Positions 41,739-50,726 of a stretch of 64,000 nucleotides of DNA are shown here, piece after piece. The stretch covers positions 1,550,001 to 1,614,000 of the forward strand of contig NZ_JAUSYQ010000002.1 of the NCBI RefSeq assembly GCF_030816965.1, in the 5' to 3' direction. Both the position numbers and the translations under genes were made by a program. The notes under the pieces were generated by a model. That model had not been told where the DNA came from, did not search any database, and was given only the letters and a program-made list of their open reading frames with translations. The DNA comes from Streptomyces canus. GTDB taxonomy: Bacteria > Actinomycetota > Actinomycetes > Streptomycetales > Streptomycetaceae. Every line of letters starts with the position of its first letter. Within the stretch, counting starts at the first letter, position 1.

Positions 41739-44732
41739 TCAGCCTCCGCCCCGCTGTTTCAGCACCGACCCCGAGCGCCCCTTCACGACCTCCAGCTGGG
41801 CATGGATCCGCCGGCGCAGGTCGGCCACATGGCTCACGATGCCCACGCTGCGGTCGCGCTCCCGCAGTGAGTCCAGGACGTCGAGGACCTCGTCCAGGGT
41901 CTGGTCGTCGAGGCTGCCGAAGCCCTCGTCGATGAAGAGGGTGTCGAGCCGGACCCCACCGGCCTCGTCGGTGACGACGTCCGCGAGGCCGAGCGCCAGC
42001 GCGAGGGAAGCGAAGAAGGTCTCCCCGCCCGACAAGGTCGCGGTGTCCCGCTCGCGTCCGGTCCAGGCGTCGACGACGTGCAGTCCGAGTCCGCTGCGGC
42101 CGCGTCCGGTGCGGTCGTCGGAGTGGACGAGGGTGTAGCGACCGGAGGACATGCGTTGCAGGCGCGCCGTCGCGGCGGCCGCCACCTGCTCCAGGCGGGC
42201 CGCGAGCACATAGGCCTCCAGCCGCATCTTGCGTTCGTTGTCCGCGGAGGTACCCGCGGCGAGCGCGGACAGCCGGGCCACCCGGTCGTACTCCTCACGC
42301 AGCGGCGCCAGCCGCCTGAGGCCGGCGGCCGAGCGGGCGGAGAGCCGGTCGAGTTCGGCGCAGCGCCGGGCGGCCGCGTCGCGCGCGGAGGCGGCCTCTC
42401 GGACCCGGCGGCCCGCGTCGGCGGCGGCCCGCTCCGCGCGCGCCACGTCGGCGGGCGGCTGCTGAGCGGCGTCGGCGGTGTCGGTCTCGGCGAGTACGGC
42501 TCGTACGGCGGCCTCCTCGGCCTGCCAGGCGTCCAGCCGGTGCTGCAGGTCGCGGTGGGCCGCCTCGTCGAGGAGGGCGGCGGCCGCGGCCTGCGGGGTG
42601 TCGAAGCCGGCCCGGAAGGCGGCGTCGGCGAGCCGGGCGTCGGCGTCCTTGAGCCGCTGGGCGGTGTCCTCGGCGACGCGCGCGGTGTCGGCGGCGTCGG
42701 TGAGCAGTGCGGCCTGCCGCTCCAGCTGGGCGGCGCGGGCGGCCACGCTGTCGGCGGCGCCGCGCGCTTCGGTCAACTCCGCTTCGAGGGTTGCGCGTTC
42801 CCGGTCCAGGGCGTCCCGGAGGGTGCCGCGGGACGCGGTGCGCACGGCGGCGTCCTGCTGGGCCGACAGACGCTGTTCGCGCTCCCGCTCGGCCTGCCGC
42901 AGCTGTTCCGTCGCGGTGTGCAGCGCCGAGGCGGCGCTGCGGGCCTGGGCGTACTCGCGCTCCAACTCATCGGCCTGGACGGTGAGTTCCTCGGTGGACG
43001 TGTCGCCGGCCTCACCCTGGGCGGCAGCCAGGGCCCGCTGGACGAAGGCGAGGCGTCGCTCGGCCTCGGCGCGCTGTTCGTCGGCGTGCTGCGAGGTGGC
43101 GAGCGCGCGCTCCTCGGTCTCCCGGTCGACATGTCCGGCGTCCTTGCGAGCGGGGGCGGGGTGCTCGGTGGCGCCGCAGACCGCGCAGGGCTCGCCGGCG
43201 GTGAGCTGTGCGGCCAGCTCGGCGGCGATGCCGGTCAGCCGCTGCTCCTTGACGTCCAGCCAGTCGGCGCGGGCCTTCTGCGCGCGGTCCGTCGCCTCGA
43301 TGACCTGCTGCTGGGCGTCGTCGGTGTCCCGGGCGAACTGGTCGCGCCGGCGTGCGGCGGCGAGCCGCTTGCGGGCGGGCTCCCGCTGCACGGCCAGCTG
43401 TTCGGCGCGGGTGGCCGCCTCCTGGGCGGACTCGACGCCGTGCCGAAGATCCGCACGGGCCTCCTCCCACCCGGCCAGCCATGCCTCGGCCTCCTGGAGA
43501 ACCTCCTCGTCGGAGCGCTCCTGGCGGTCCAGGTCGGCGCGCTCCGCGACGAGTTCGGCCAGGCGCTGCTCGGCACGCCGGGCCGAGTCCAGGCCGCCCA
43601 GCTCCTCGGCCGCGCGGCGCGCGGCGGCGGCGAGTCCGGCGGCGCCCGCTCCCGCGAAGGTGTCCGGCAGCTGCCCACGCGCGCGTGCCTCGGCCACGGC
43701 CGCCCGGCGGTGCTCCGCCTCCGCCGCCTCCCGCAGCTCCAGCGCGGGCGCCACCGCCTCCGCCTTGCGGGACCGCTCCATCCTGGCCTGCGCCTGGTGG
43801 TAGCCGTCGGCGCGCTCCTCGAGCAGCGCGGCCCGCTCGTGCGCCTGGGCGAACCGGCGTTGCAGCCGGTCGAGTTCGCGTGCGTCGGCCAGGGCCCGCT
43901 CGGCGGCGGCCTGGGCGGACTCCGCGGCACCGAGCCCGCAATGGGCGATCGTCAGCTGCTCACGGGCAGTGCTGCGGGCCACGGCGGCCGCGCTCAGGAC
44001 GGCCTCGGCCAGCCCCGGCTCACCCGGCGCCAGCTCGGGCAGGACCATCGCGTCACCGGCCGCCTGCTGCATGCGGTGCGCGTCGGCCAGCAGCGCGGCA
44101 TCCCCCTCACGCACCTGCGCCTCGGCGGCACGGCGCCGCTCGGCCAGCCGCTTCTCGACCTCGGCGAACCGATGGGTGTCGAAGAGCCGTCCCAGCAGCT
44201 TGCCGCGCGCTTCGGCGTCGGCCCGCAGGAAGCGCGCGAAGTCTCCCTGGGGCAGCAGCACGACCTGGCAGAACTGCTCGCGGCTCATGCCGAGCAGCTG
44301 GGTGATCTCCTCACCGATCTCCTGGTGGGACCGGCTCAGGTCCTTCCACGCCCCGGCGGCCCCGTCGTACTCGCGCAGCCAGCTCTGCGCCTTGTCGAGC
44401 GTCGTACCGGAACCGCGCTTCTTGGGGCGCTCCCACGGCGGTTGCCGGGTGATCTCCAACCGGCGCCCGTCGACGGTGAGTTCGAGGCGGACCTCCGTGC
44501 GGGTGGTCGCAGCGGCATGATCGCTTCGCAGGGTCATGCCCTGTCCGCTCTGGCGGGCCCCCGGAACGGCGCCGTACAGCGCGTAGCACACGGCGTCCAG
44601 CACCGACGTCTTGCCCGCCCCCGTCGGCCCGTGCAGCAGGAACAGCCCCGCCGCCGACAGCTCGTCGAAGTCGACCGACTGGGAGCCGCCGAACGGCCCG
44701 AAGGCCGTGATGTCCAGCCGGTGCAGCCTCAC
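41739..44732 (-). CDS. sbcC: Exonuclease SbcC, SMC-like ATPase
   Basis: Subunit of the SbcCD (Rad50/Mre11-like) nuclease that processes hairpin and double-strand ends. It has 997 residues. Walker A is GPTGAGKTS at about residue 35-43. Two long coiled coils flank the zinc hook CAVCG at about residue 515. The C-terminal ABC signature is LSGGETFFASLALALGLAD and Walker B is TLFIDEGFGSLDD. Its start overlaps the stop of sbcD by ATGA, so the pair is co-translated. Confidence 0.95.
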   Translation of the reverse strand: MRLHRLDITAFGPFGGSQSVDFDELSAAGLFLLHGPTGAGKTSVLDAVCYALYGAVPGARQSGQGMTLRSDHAAATTRTEVRLELTVDGRRLEITRQPPWERPKKRGSGTTLDKAQSWLREYDGAAGAWKDLSRSHQEIGEEITQLLGMSREQFCQVVLLPQGDFARFLRADAEARGKLLGRLFDTHRFAEVEKRLAERRRAAEAQVREGDAALLADAHRMQQAAGDAMVLPELAPGEPGLAEAVLSAAAVARSTAREQLTIAHCGLGAAESAQAAAERALADARELDRLQRRFAQAHERAALLEERADGYHQAQARMERSRKAEAVAPALELREAAEAEHRRAAVAEARARGQLPDTFAGAGAAGLAAAARRAAEELGGLDSARRAEQRLAELVAERADLDRQERSDEEVLQEAEAWLAGWEEARADLRHGVESAQEAATRAEQLAVQREPARKRLAAARRRDQFARDTDDAQQQVIEATDRAQKARADWLDVKEQRLTGIAAELAAQLTAGEPCAVCGATEHPAPARKDAGHVDRETEERALATSQHADEQRAEAERRLAFVQRALAAAQGEAGDTSTEELTVQADELEREYAQARSAASALHTATEQLRQAEREREQRLSAQQDAAVRTASRGTLRDALDRERATLEAELTEARGAADSVAARAAQLERQAALLTDAADTARVAEDTAQRLKDADARLADAAFRAGFDTPQAAAAALLDEAAHRDLQHRLDAWQAEEAAVRAVLAETDTADAAQQPPADVARAERAAADAGRRVREAASARDAAARRCAELDRLSARSAAGLRRLAPLREEYDRVARLSALAAGTSADNERKMRLEAYVLAARLEQVAAAATARLQRMSSGRYTLVHSDDRTGRGRSGLGLHVVDAWTGRERDTATLSGGETFFASLALALGLADVVTDEAGGVRLDTLFIDEGFGSLDDQTLDEVLDVLDSLRERDRSVGIVSHVADLRRRIHAQLEVVKGRSGSVLKQRGGG

Positions 44733-45892
44733 CGCGCCACCTCCCGCACGGTCTCGTCCGCGCGGACCGCGTCGAACGCGTCCCGCAGCACGGTCTGTTC
44801 ACGCTCGTCGGGCCCGGCGCCGCGCACATGTGCCACGAAGTCCTCGGCGATCTGCTGGTCGCTGCGGCCGGCCAGCCGCCGGGCGTACGACACATCGGGG
44901 TCGCCCGGGGTCCGCTCGGGGTCGAACACGAGGCTGAGCGTGTGCGGGAAGCGCTCACAGAGCCGGGCCATGGGCTCCGCCGGGCGGACCGGGTCGGTGA
45001 GGGTCGCCTCGACCCAAGCCTCCTCCTGGGGCAGGAGCCGCGGGTCGGCGAGGAGCTCCTCCAGCGTCCCCCGGATCCGGGCCAGCGCCCGCGGCACCGG
45101 GCAGTCGACGCGCTCGGCGGTGACCGCGCCCTCCGCGTCCAGGTCGACCAGCCACATGCTCTTGCGGTGGTCGGTCTCCGAGAAGGAGTACGGCAGCGGG
45201 GAGCCGGAGTAGCGCACGCGCTCGGTGATGGCCTGGCTGCCGTGCAGATGCCCGAGGGCCGCGTAGTCGACCCCGTCGAAGACCCCGGAGGGCACGGCGG
45301 CCACCCCGCCGACGGTGATGTCCCGCTCGCTGTCGCTGGCCTCGCCGCCGGTGACGAAGGCATGGGCGAGGACGACGGACCGCGTCCCCCGCGCGCGCGT
45401 CGCGAGGTCGGCGCGGACACGGTCCATGGCGGCGGCGAGCACAGCCTCGTGGCCCGCCTTCTCCACGCCGAACTCGTCCTTCACCAGGGCGGGTTCCAGA
45501 TACGGCAGCCCGTAGAAGGCCACGTCACCATGACCATCGGAGAGGACCACGGGCGTCCCGCACGCCGCCGGGTCGGTCCGCAGATGGATGCCGGCGCGTC
45601 CGATCAGCCCCGCGCCGACGCCCAGGCGGCGGGCGGAGTCGTGATTCCCGGAGATCATCACCGTCGGCACGCCGAGGTCGGCGAGCCGGTGCAGGGCGGC
45701 GTCGAACAGCTCGACCGCGGCGAGCGGCGGCACCGCGCGGTCGTACACGTCTCCCGACACGACCACCGCGTCCACCCCGTGCTCCCGCACGGTCGTGACG
45801 AGGTGCCCGATGAACTCGGCCTGGGCTCCGAGCATGTTGACCCGGTGGAACGCCCGGCCGAGATGCCAGTCGGAAGTGTGCAGCAGCCTCAT
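44729..45892 (-). CDS. sbcD: Exonuclease SbcD, Mre11-like nuclease
   Basis: The metallophosphoesterase subunit of SbcCD, 387 residues. Metal-binding blocks are HTSDWHLGRAFH near the N-terminus, VVSGDVYDRAVPP, MISGNHDSARRL, and the later VLAHAFVTGG and GHLHGSQAI. It lies upstream of sbcC in a two-gene operon. The 256-base gap before it (45893-46148) faces the plus-strand island starting at 46149 and holds no gene. Confidence 0.95.
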   Translation of the reverse strand: MRLLHTSDWHLGRAFHRVNMLGAQAEFIGHLVTTVREHGVDAVVVSGDVYDRAVPPLAAVELFDAALHRLADLGVPTVMISGNHDSARRLGVGAGLIGRAGIHLRTDPAACGTPVVLSDGHGDVAFYGLPYLEPALVKDEFGVEKAGHEAVLAAAMDRVRADLATRARGTRSVVLAHAFVTGGEASDSERDITVGGVAAVPSGVFDGVDYAALGHLHGSQAITERVRYSGSPLPYSFSETDHRKSMWLVDLDAEGAVTAERVDCPVPRALARIRGTLEELLADPRLLPQEEAWVEATLTDPVRPAEPMARLCERFPHTLSLVFDPERTPGDPDVSYARRLAGRSDQQIAEDFVAHVRGAGPDEREQTVLRDAFDAVRADETVREVAR

Positions 45893-46148
45893 GATCCCCG
45901 AGACTAACGGCCGGGTCTGACATCACGGGCGGTTACTCCCGTAATCGTCCGCCACCGCGCTCTTTGTACCCGCCCATCGCATTCAGGCCAACTCGCATGC
46001 CTGGGCGAATCCTTGATGGAACGGGCTTCACGTGCCGGACCGGGAAAGGGTTCAGCGACTTTCGGCCAATGTGAAAAGAAGCACCACCGGCCCCTCGCTG
46101 CTCCCCTACATTGACATGCCTGTTCAGCGGAAATTCGGGGGATATGCA
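45893..46148. promoter_or_regulatory. Divergent intergenic region, sbcD/signalling island
   Basis: 256 bases without a gene. The right half (46030-46130) is AT-richer and includes ATTGACATGCC near 46111, which could be a -35 element, though no good -10 follows. GGGGGA at 46137-46142 is the ribosome binding site of the first island gene. Confidence 0.4.
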
Positions 46149-46547
46149 ATGGATCCGGTGACGGCCGTCGCGGCTGCGGGTGTGGCTCTCGTGGTGAAGG
46201 GAGCGCTGGAGACGGCGGGGCAGGAGGCGGGCAGGTCCGGCTGGGCCGGCGGTGCGCGCCTGATGGAGCGGATCCGCGCGCGATTCCGGGGCAACGCGGA
46301 CGCCGAGGACGCGCTCGACCGTGTCACCGGCGCTCCGGACGACGAGAACGCACAGCAGGAGCTGGAGCGGCAGCTCGCCGCGCACATGCTGCTCGACTCC
46401 GGGTTCGAGACGGAGATCCGTCGGCTGGTCGACGAGGCCGTCGCCGCCCAGGGCAGCTCCGGCGCGCAGATCACCGCCACGTTGATCAAGACCGCCCAGG
46501 TGTTCAACGGCAAGGTCGAAGTACAGGGCGACTGGACGACGTCGTAA
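46149..46547 (+). CDS. Small helical protein with C-terminal amyloid-like motif (candidate Bell/HeLo-type effector)
   Basis: A 132-residue protein. It opens with a hydrophobic, small-residue-rich helix (MDPVTAVAAAGVALVVKGAL) of the kind seen at the start of HeLo and Bell membrane-acting effectors. A charged helical bundle follows (residues about 35-100), with no further hydrophobic segment. The last 20 residues form a short strand-prone motif, TAQVFNGKVEVQGDW. The next protein has a similar motif, TLALFNETVSFGGGF, near its N-terminus. In bacterial amyloid signalling, a receptor and its effector share such motifs. GGGGGA precedes the start. The family assignment is by architecture, not by proven homology. 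Confidence 0.6.
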   Translation: MDPVTAVAAAGVALVVKGALETAGQEAGRSGWAGGARLMERIRARFRGNADAEDALDRVTGAPDDENAQQELERQLAAHMLLDSGFETEIRRLVDEAVAAQGSSGAQITATLIKTAQVFNGKVEVQGDWTTS

Positions 46548-46714
46548 CGCAGGAGGACAAGCGGGGCGCATCGGTCTCTGCCGTCATGCCCTGTCCGGTG
46601 GCCACCTCTGCCCCGTCCTCTCCCGCGCGTCCGCGCGCGTACCGCGCCGCGGCCGTGCCCGGCGGGCGCGCCGAACGAGCCCAGCAGCGACCAGCCGAAA
46701 GCCGAAAAAACACC

Positions 46715-49069
46715 ATGAGCGAGGACACCTCTGCCGACAGCTCGCGGGCCGGAACACGGGCCGCGGAGCCCAGGGAGGAAACCGCCAAGGACCCCCGCCG
46801 AGAGAAGGCGGATGCCGGGGAGGCCGGCCGGGACTCCGGTGACGACAAGGCCGCGCCCGAGCCGAAGAAGGACGACAGGCCGGCCGAGCCCGAGCCGCGC
46901 ACGGACGCCGAGCAGCACGACGGGCCCGTCAGCGAGAAGGACGCCCTGCGGTCCCTGGTGGAGGGCGGCGGACACGCTGACGCCGAGCGGACCGAGGCGT
47001 TACGTGCGGGCGCCCTCGCCGACGAGATCGCCCGGCGGCTGAACGCCGACGCCTCGGGCACCCGTATCGGCACCCTCGCGCTGTTCAACGAGACCGTCAG
47101 CTTCGGCGGTGGTTTCCACACCGGCGGCACCCGTACCGGCGGGCCGCGGCCCGGCGGGGTCTCCGTGCTGACCATGGACGCAGCCGAGATCACCGATCAC
47201 ACCGAGCTGTTCGTCGCTCCCGAGGACTATGGCGAGGCCCTGGACGCCCTGTCCGAGCGGCGGGTGCTGGTGCTCACCGGAGCGCCGGGCAGCGGCCGGG
47301 AGGCCGTGGCCGTGAACCTGCTCGAGGAGGCCCTGGCCATGGGCGGTGACGGGGCGGGCTGCCGGCGGCTGCTGACGCCCGCGACCGTCCTGGAGGCGGG
47401 CTGGGAACCGCCGGTGAAGCACTCGGGCTATGTCGCGGCACTCGACGACGGGTCGCCCGTCGTCGAGAAGTTCACGTCCGCCCTTCTCAGCGGGCACTCG
47501 CACGGAACGGCCCAGTGGGCCGCGCTCGTCGCCACCCTGCGGGCCTCCGGCTGCTACCTCGTGCTGACCGGTGGACACGACCTGGAGGTCCTCGCGGCCG
47601 GACCCGGCGGTGACCAGGTGGCCCGGCATCCCCTCGCCCCCGTCGACCCGCTGGCCGTCGTCGAGCGCCGGGTCCTCGGCCACGGCGGCAGCGCGGACGC
47701 GTACGCCGATCTGCACGCGCTGCTGGAGCGGACCGGGGCCGCGACGGCACTGCGGGAACAGCCCGCGGCCCGCAACGCGGCCCGGCTGGCCTCGGTGATC
47801 CGCGCGGACGGCGACGTGGCGGCCGCGGTGGCCCAGCTGCGGGATCCCAGCGAGCAGGTGCGCGCGTGGTTCAACCGCTACCGCGCGCCGGACGCGGTGG
47901 CCTTCGCGCTCGCCTCGGCCGTCCTGGAGGAGTGCGGCTATCTCACCGTCGCGGACGCCGCGGTGGCACTGCGCGCCGCCCTCACCGAGCCCGAAATCGC
48001 CCCGCCCGACCTGCGCTTCGGGGACCGGCTCGGGTACGAGCAGCAGTGGATCCGGCTCGACGTACCGGCGGAGGGCGGCTTCGGCGCGCCCCGGGTCCGG
48101 TTCCGCAACGCACTGCTGGGCCAGGTCATCCTCGCCTACGCCTGGAACCTCCTCGACGGCCGCCGGGACGCCGTACTCGACTGGCTGCGCCGCCTGTTGA
48201 GCCACCGGGACCTGGAGGTGCGCGCCCGGGCCTCGGTCGCGGCCGGGGTGCTGGCGCTGGCCGACCCGCACTACGCCGTGCACCGCTTCCTGACCGCGTG
48301 GGCCGGCAGCACGTCCTGGCCGCTGCGGCAGGCCGCCGCCACCGCGCTCGGCGTGGCGGGCAGCCGTCCGGAGACGGCGGAGGCGGTGTGGGAGCTGCTG
48401 CACCGGTGGGCGGGGGGCGACGCCTCCGCCTACCAGCGCCGCCTGGCCGGCACGGCGGCGAACGCGGTGGGCGGACTGCTCGGCCGTACGGCGCCCGAAA
48501 AGGCCGTGGCCGTGCTGCGCAGTGCGCTGGACCGGGAGGACGACTGGGGCACGCTGCCGTCGGTGGCGTGGGGCGGGGTCCATCTCGTCCACCAGGGGCA
48601 GACCAGGGCGGTGCTCGACGCCTACCTCGAGTGGTCCGCGCCGCAGGACCTGTCCCCGATGGTCGTCAAGGCGCTGTCGGCCTTCGTGTTCGCGGTGTCC
48701 CAGCCGTACCAGGAGCCGGTCCTCGACTCCGCCGACGAGCGTGGCCACGCGCGCGTACCGGGCGTTCCCGTGCTGCTGAGCGAACTGCCGCTGCATCGCG
48801 ACCGGCTCACGGAGCTGTGGGCGCGCGCCCTGGCACGCAAGCCCGTGCAGGACTCGGCGCTGGACGCGCTGCACGAATGGATCGACGACTACGCCGACAA
48901 GAGCCCCGGTTCCCTCGACGCCATCGGCACGCTGCTGGTGGCCGTCGCACGCCGGCCCGGACGGCACCGCGAGCGGCTGACGTGGTGGCTGGAGAAATGG
49001 GCGCGCGACCGCGAGAAGCCGTCGGCCGGCGCCGGCCGGCTGCTGCGCACGCTCGAGCGCGCGCGGTGA
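46715..49069 (+). CDS. P-loop NTPase with HEAT-like repeats and N-terminal amyloid-like motif
   Basis: A 784-residue protein. Residues 1-100 are disordered and very charged. The motif TLALFNETVSFGGGF lies at about 120-134, followed by a Gly/Thr-rich linker. A P-loop is present at 189-196 (GAPGSGRE, Lys replaced by Arg), and the NTPase-like region runs to about 380, with a degenerate Walker B. The second half (about 440-780) consists of helical repeats of HEAT type, for example RDLEVRARASVAAGVLAL, SWPLRQAAATALGVAG and SAYQRRLAGTAANAV. This fits a STAND/NLR-like sensor with a repeat domain. The Arg in the P-loop suggests weak or no ATP hydrolysis. The ATG at 46715 has a poor ribosome binding site; alternatives exist. 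Confidence 0.65.
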   Translation: MSEDTSADSSRAGTRAAEPREETAKDPRREKADAGEAGRDSGDDKAAPEPKKDDRPAEPEPRTDAEQHDGPVSEKDALRSLVEGGGHADAERTEALRAGALADEIARRLNADASGTRIGTLALFNETVSFGGGFHTGGTRTGGPRPGGVSVLTMDAAEITDHTELFVAPEDYGEALDALSERRVLVLTGAPGSGREAVAVNLLEEALAMGGDGAGCRRLLTPATVLEAGWEPPVKHSGYVAALDDGSPVVEKFTSALLSGHSHGTAQWAALVATLRASGCYLVLTGGHDLEVLAAGPGGDQVARHPLAPVDPLAVVERRVLGHGGSADAYADLHALLERTGAATALREQPAARNAARLASVIRADGDVAAAVAQLRDPSEQVRAWFNRYRAPDAVAFALASAVLEECGYLTVADAAVALRAALTEPEIAPPDLRFGDRLGYEQQWIRLDVPAEGGFGAPRVRFRNALLGQVILAYAWNLLDGRRDAVLDWLRRLLSHRDLEVRARASVAAGVLALADPHYAVHRFLTAWAGSTSWPLRQAAATALGVAGSRPETAEAVWELLHRWAGGDASAYQRRLAGTAANAVGGLLGRTAPEKAVAVLRSALDREDDWGTLPSVAWGGVHLVHQGQTRAVLDAYLEWSAPQDLSPMVVKALSAFVFAVSQPYQEPVLDSADERGHARVPGVPVLLSELPLHRDRLTELWARALARKPVQDSALDALHEWIDDYADKSPGSLDAIGTLLVAVARRPGRHRERLTWWLEKWARDREKPSAGAGRLLRTLERAR

Positions 49070-49121
49070 ACCGCATCGCACCACCCACACCCCCGACAGC
49101 ACTGGAAGGAGAGGGGGAGAC

Positions 49122-50726
49122 ATGGAGGAACAGACCTACGACCCGGTCCTGAGCGAGGACGACGTCCCCAAGTGGCGGCTGGTGAACCCGCTGCGGCCGC
49201 CGGCTCCCGGCCGGGCCCTGGTCCTCGTCCGGGAGAGCGGCCCCTCGCTGACGATCCGCAGTGGCGAGGAGATCCGTTCGTCGCGGTTCGGGGCGTACCG
49301 CAGTGTGTTCACCGTCGACATGACGGAGCACCGGCTGATCCTGGACATCCCGCTGCTCAGCCGTGACGCCACGTTCTCCTTCCGCAGCCGGGTGGACCTC
49401 GTGTGCCGGGTCGCCGATCCCGCCGAGGTCGTCTCGCGCGGGATCCGCGACATGAGCGGAGCGCTCTACGGCCATCTCCGCAGGACGCTGCGCTCGGTGG
49501 CCCGGGACTACGACATCGCCGAGTTCCACGAGGCCGAGATGGCGCTCAACGCCGCGCTGGCCGGGTTCAGCGGCGACGACGCGATACGGCTGCGCAACAT
49601 CCAGGTCGAACTCCTCGTCGACGAGGACGAGATCGCCGCCAGCGGCCGGGAGTTCCGGGACGTGGTGCGCGAGACCCGGCTGGACGGCATGCGGCGCAGG
49701 CGGCACCTGGACATGATCCGCGACGAGGGCGTCGACGGCCTGATCGCGGAGATCATGGAGAAGGAGGGTCCGCGGGCCGCGCTCGCCTGGATCGAGAAGG
49801 GCGAGGCGGAGAAGCGGGAGGTCCGCCGCGAGGTCATGCGTATGGTGCTGGAGCGCGGTGACGCCGACCGGGAGCCCTTCGAGCAGGCCGAGCTGGAACG
49901 CGCCGTCCTGGACGAGGTACTCCGCGACGGTGACGGTCTGTTCGAGACCGCGACCCGGCGCGGACGGCTGCGCGGCAGCCTCAGCCGCGCGCTGGAACCC
50001 GGCGCCGACGCCCGTGACGACGACGACCGAGGCGGGCGCGGTGCGGAGCGCGAGCCGCTCAAGGGCGAGGTGCTCAGGGAGTCGTACGACGACTCCGAAC
50101 GGCGTGGCCGGGGCGCGGGGTCCGTCCGGGACGAGGGCGGCACACCGCGCTCGCGTCTGTCGGGCAGCGGCGGCCGCCGCACGGGTTCCTCTCCTTCCGC
50201 CGGTCCGCCCGAGGACGAACCGCTGCCGGCCGACTCCGACGGTCGCCCCTGGGACGGGCCGCGCCGCTCGGGCGGGACGGAGGAGCGCGGCGGCACGGCA
50301 CGGCCCTGGCGGGAGCGGGGTTCCGGCGCGGCCGGGGACGACACCGGACGGGCGGAAGGCGCCCCGAGGCCCAAGGGCTTCGGCCGACGGGACGATGACC
50401 ACGACACCGGGGAAGGCGCCAGGAGCGACCGCAGGTTCGGCCGCCCGGCAGGGGAACGCGGCACCGCAGAAGGCGGCGCGGGCGACCGCACGTTCAGGCG
50501 CCCGGCCGAGAACCGCGGCACCGCAGAAGACACGGCGCGCGACCGCACCCTCCGCCGCCCGGACGACGACCGCGGCACCGCGGACCGCCGTGGCGACGGC
50601 GGCACCGGTGGCGACGGCAGTCGTACGGATCCCGCTGTCCCGAGGGTGAGCCGGGTGCGTGGGACGGCCAAGCGGTCCCGCACCGACGGATCGGGCGGCG
50701 GAGCACACGACGGGGAGCGGCGATGA
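49122..50726 (+). CDS. SPFH/band 7-like protein with disordered tail
   Basis: A 534-residue protein. Residues about 20-230 are strand-rich then helical (LVLVRESGPSLTIRSGEE, VFTVDMTEHRLILDIPLLSR, RVDLVCRVADPAEVV, YDIAEFHEAEMALNAALAG), a pattern that resembles SPFH/band 7 domains, which form membrane-bound scaffolds. A helical stalk of acidic and basic residues follows (about 170-280). The remaining 240 residues are disordered, rich in Arg, Asp and Gly. No N-terminal membrane helix is visible. GAGGGGGAGA lies before ATG 49122. The stop overlaps the PP2C start by ATGA, so the three signalling genes are coupled. Confidence 0.6.
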   Translation: MEEQTYDPVLSEDDVPKWRLVNPLRPPAPGRALVLVRESGPSLTIRSGEEIRSSRFGAYRSVFTVDMTEHRLILDIPLLSRDATFSFRSRVDLVCRVADPAEVVSRGIRDMSGALYGHLRRTLRSVARDYDIAEFHEAEMALNAALAGFSGDDAIRLRNIQVELLVDEDEIAASGREFRDVVRETRLDGMRRRRHLDMIRDEGVDGLIAEIMEKEGPRAALAWIEKGEAEKREVRREVMRMVLERGDADREPFEQAELERAVLDEVLRDGDGLFETATRRGRLRGSLSRALEPGADARDDDDRGGRGAEREPLKGEVLRESYDDSERRGRGAGSVRDEGGTPRSRLSGSGGRRTGSSPSAGPPEDEPLPADSDGRPWDGPRRSGGTEERGGTARPWRERGSGAAGDDTGRAEGAPRPKGFGRRDDDHDTGEGARSDRRFGRPAGERGTAEGGAGDRTFRRPAENRGTAEDTARDRTLRRPDDDRGTADRRGDGGTGGDGSRTDPAVPRVSRVRGTAKRSRTDGSGGGAHDGERR

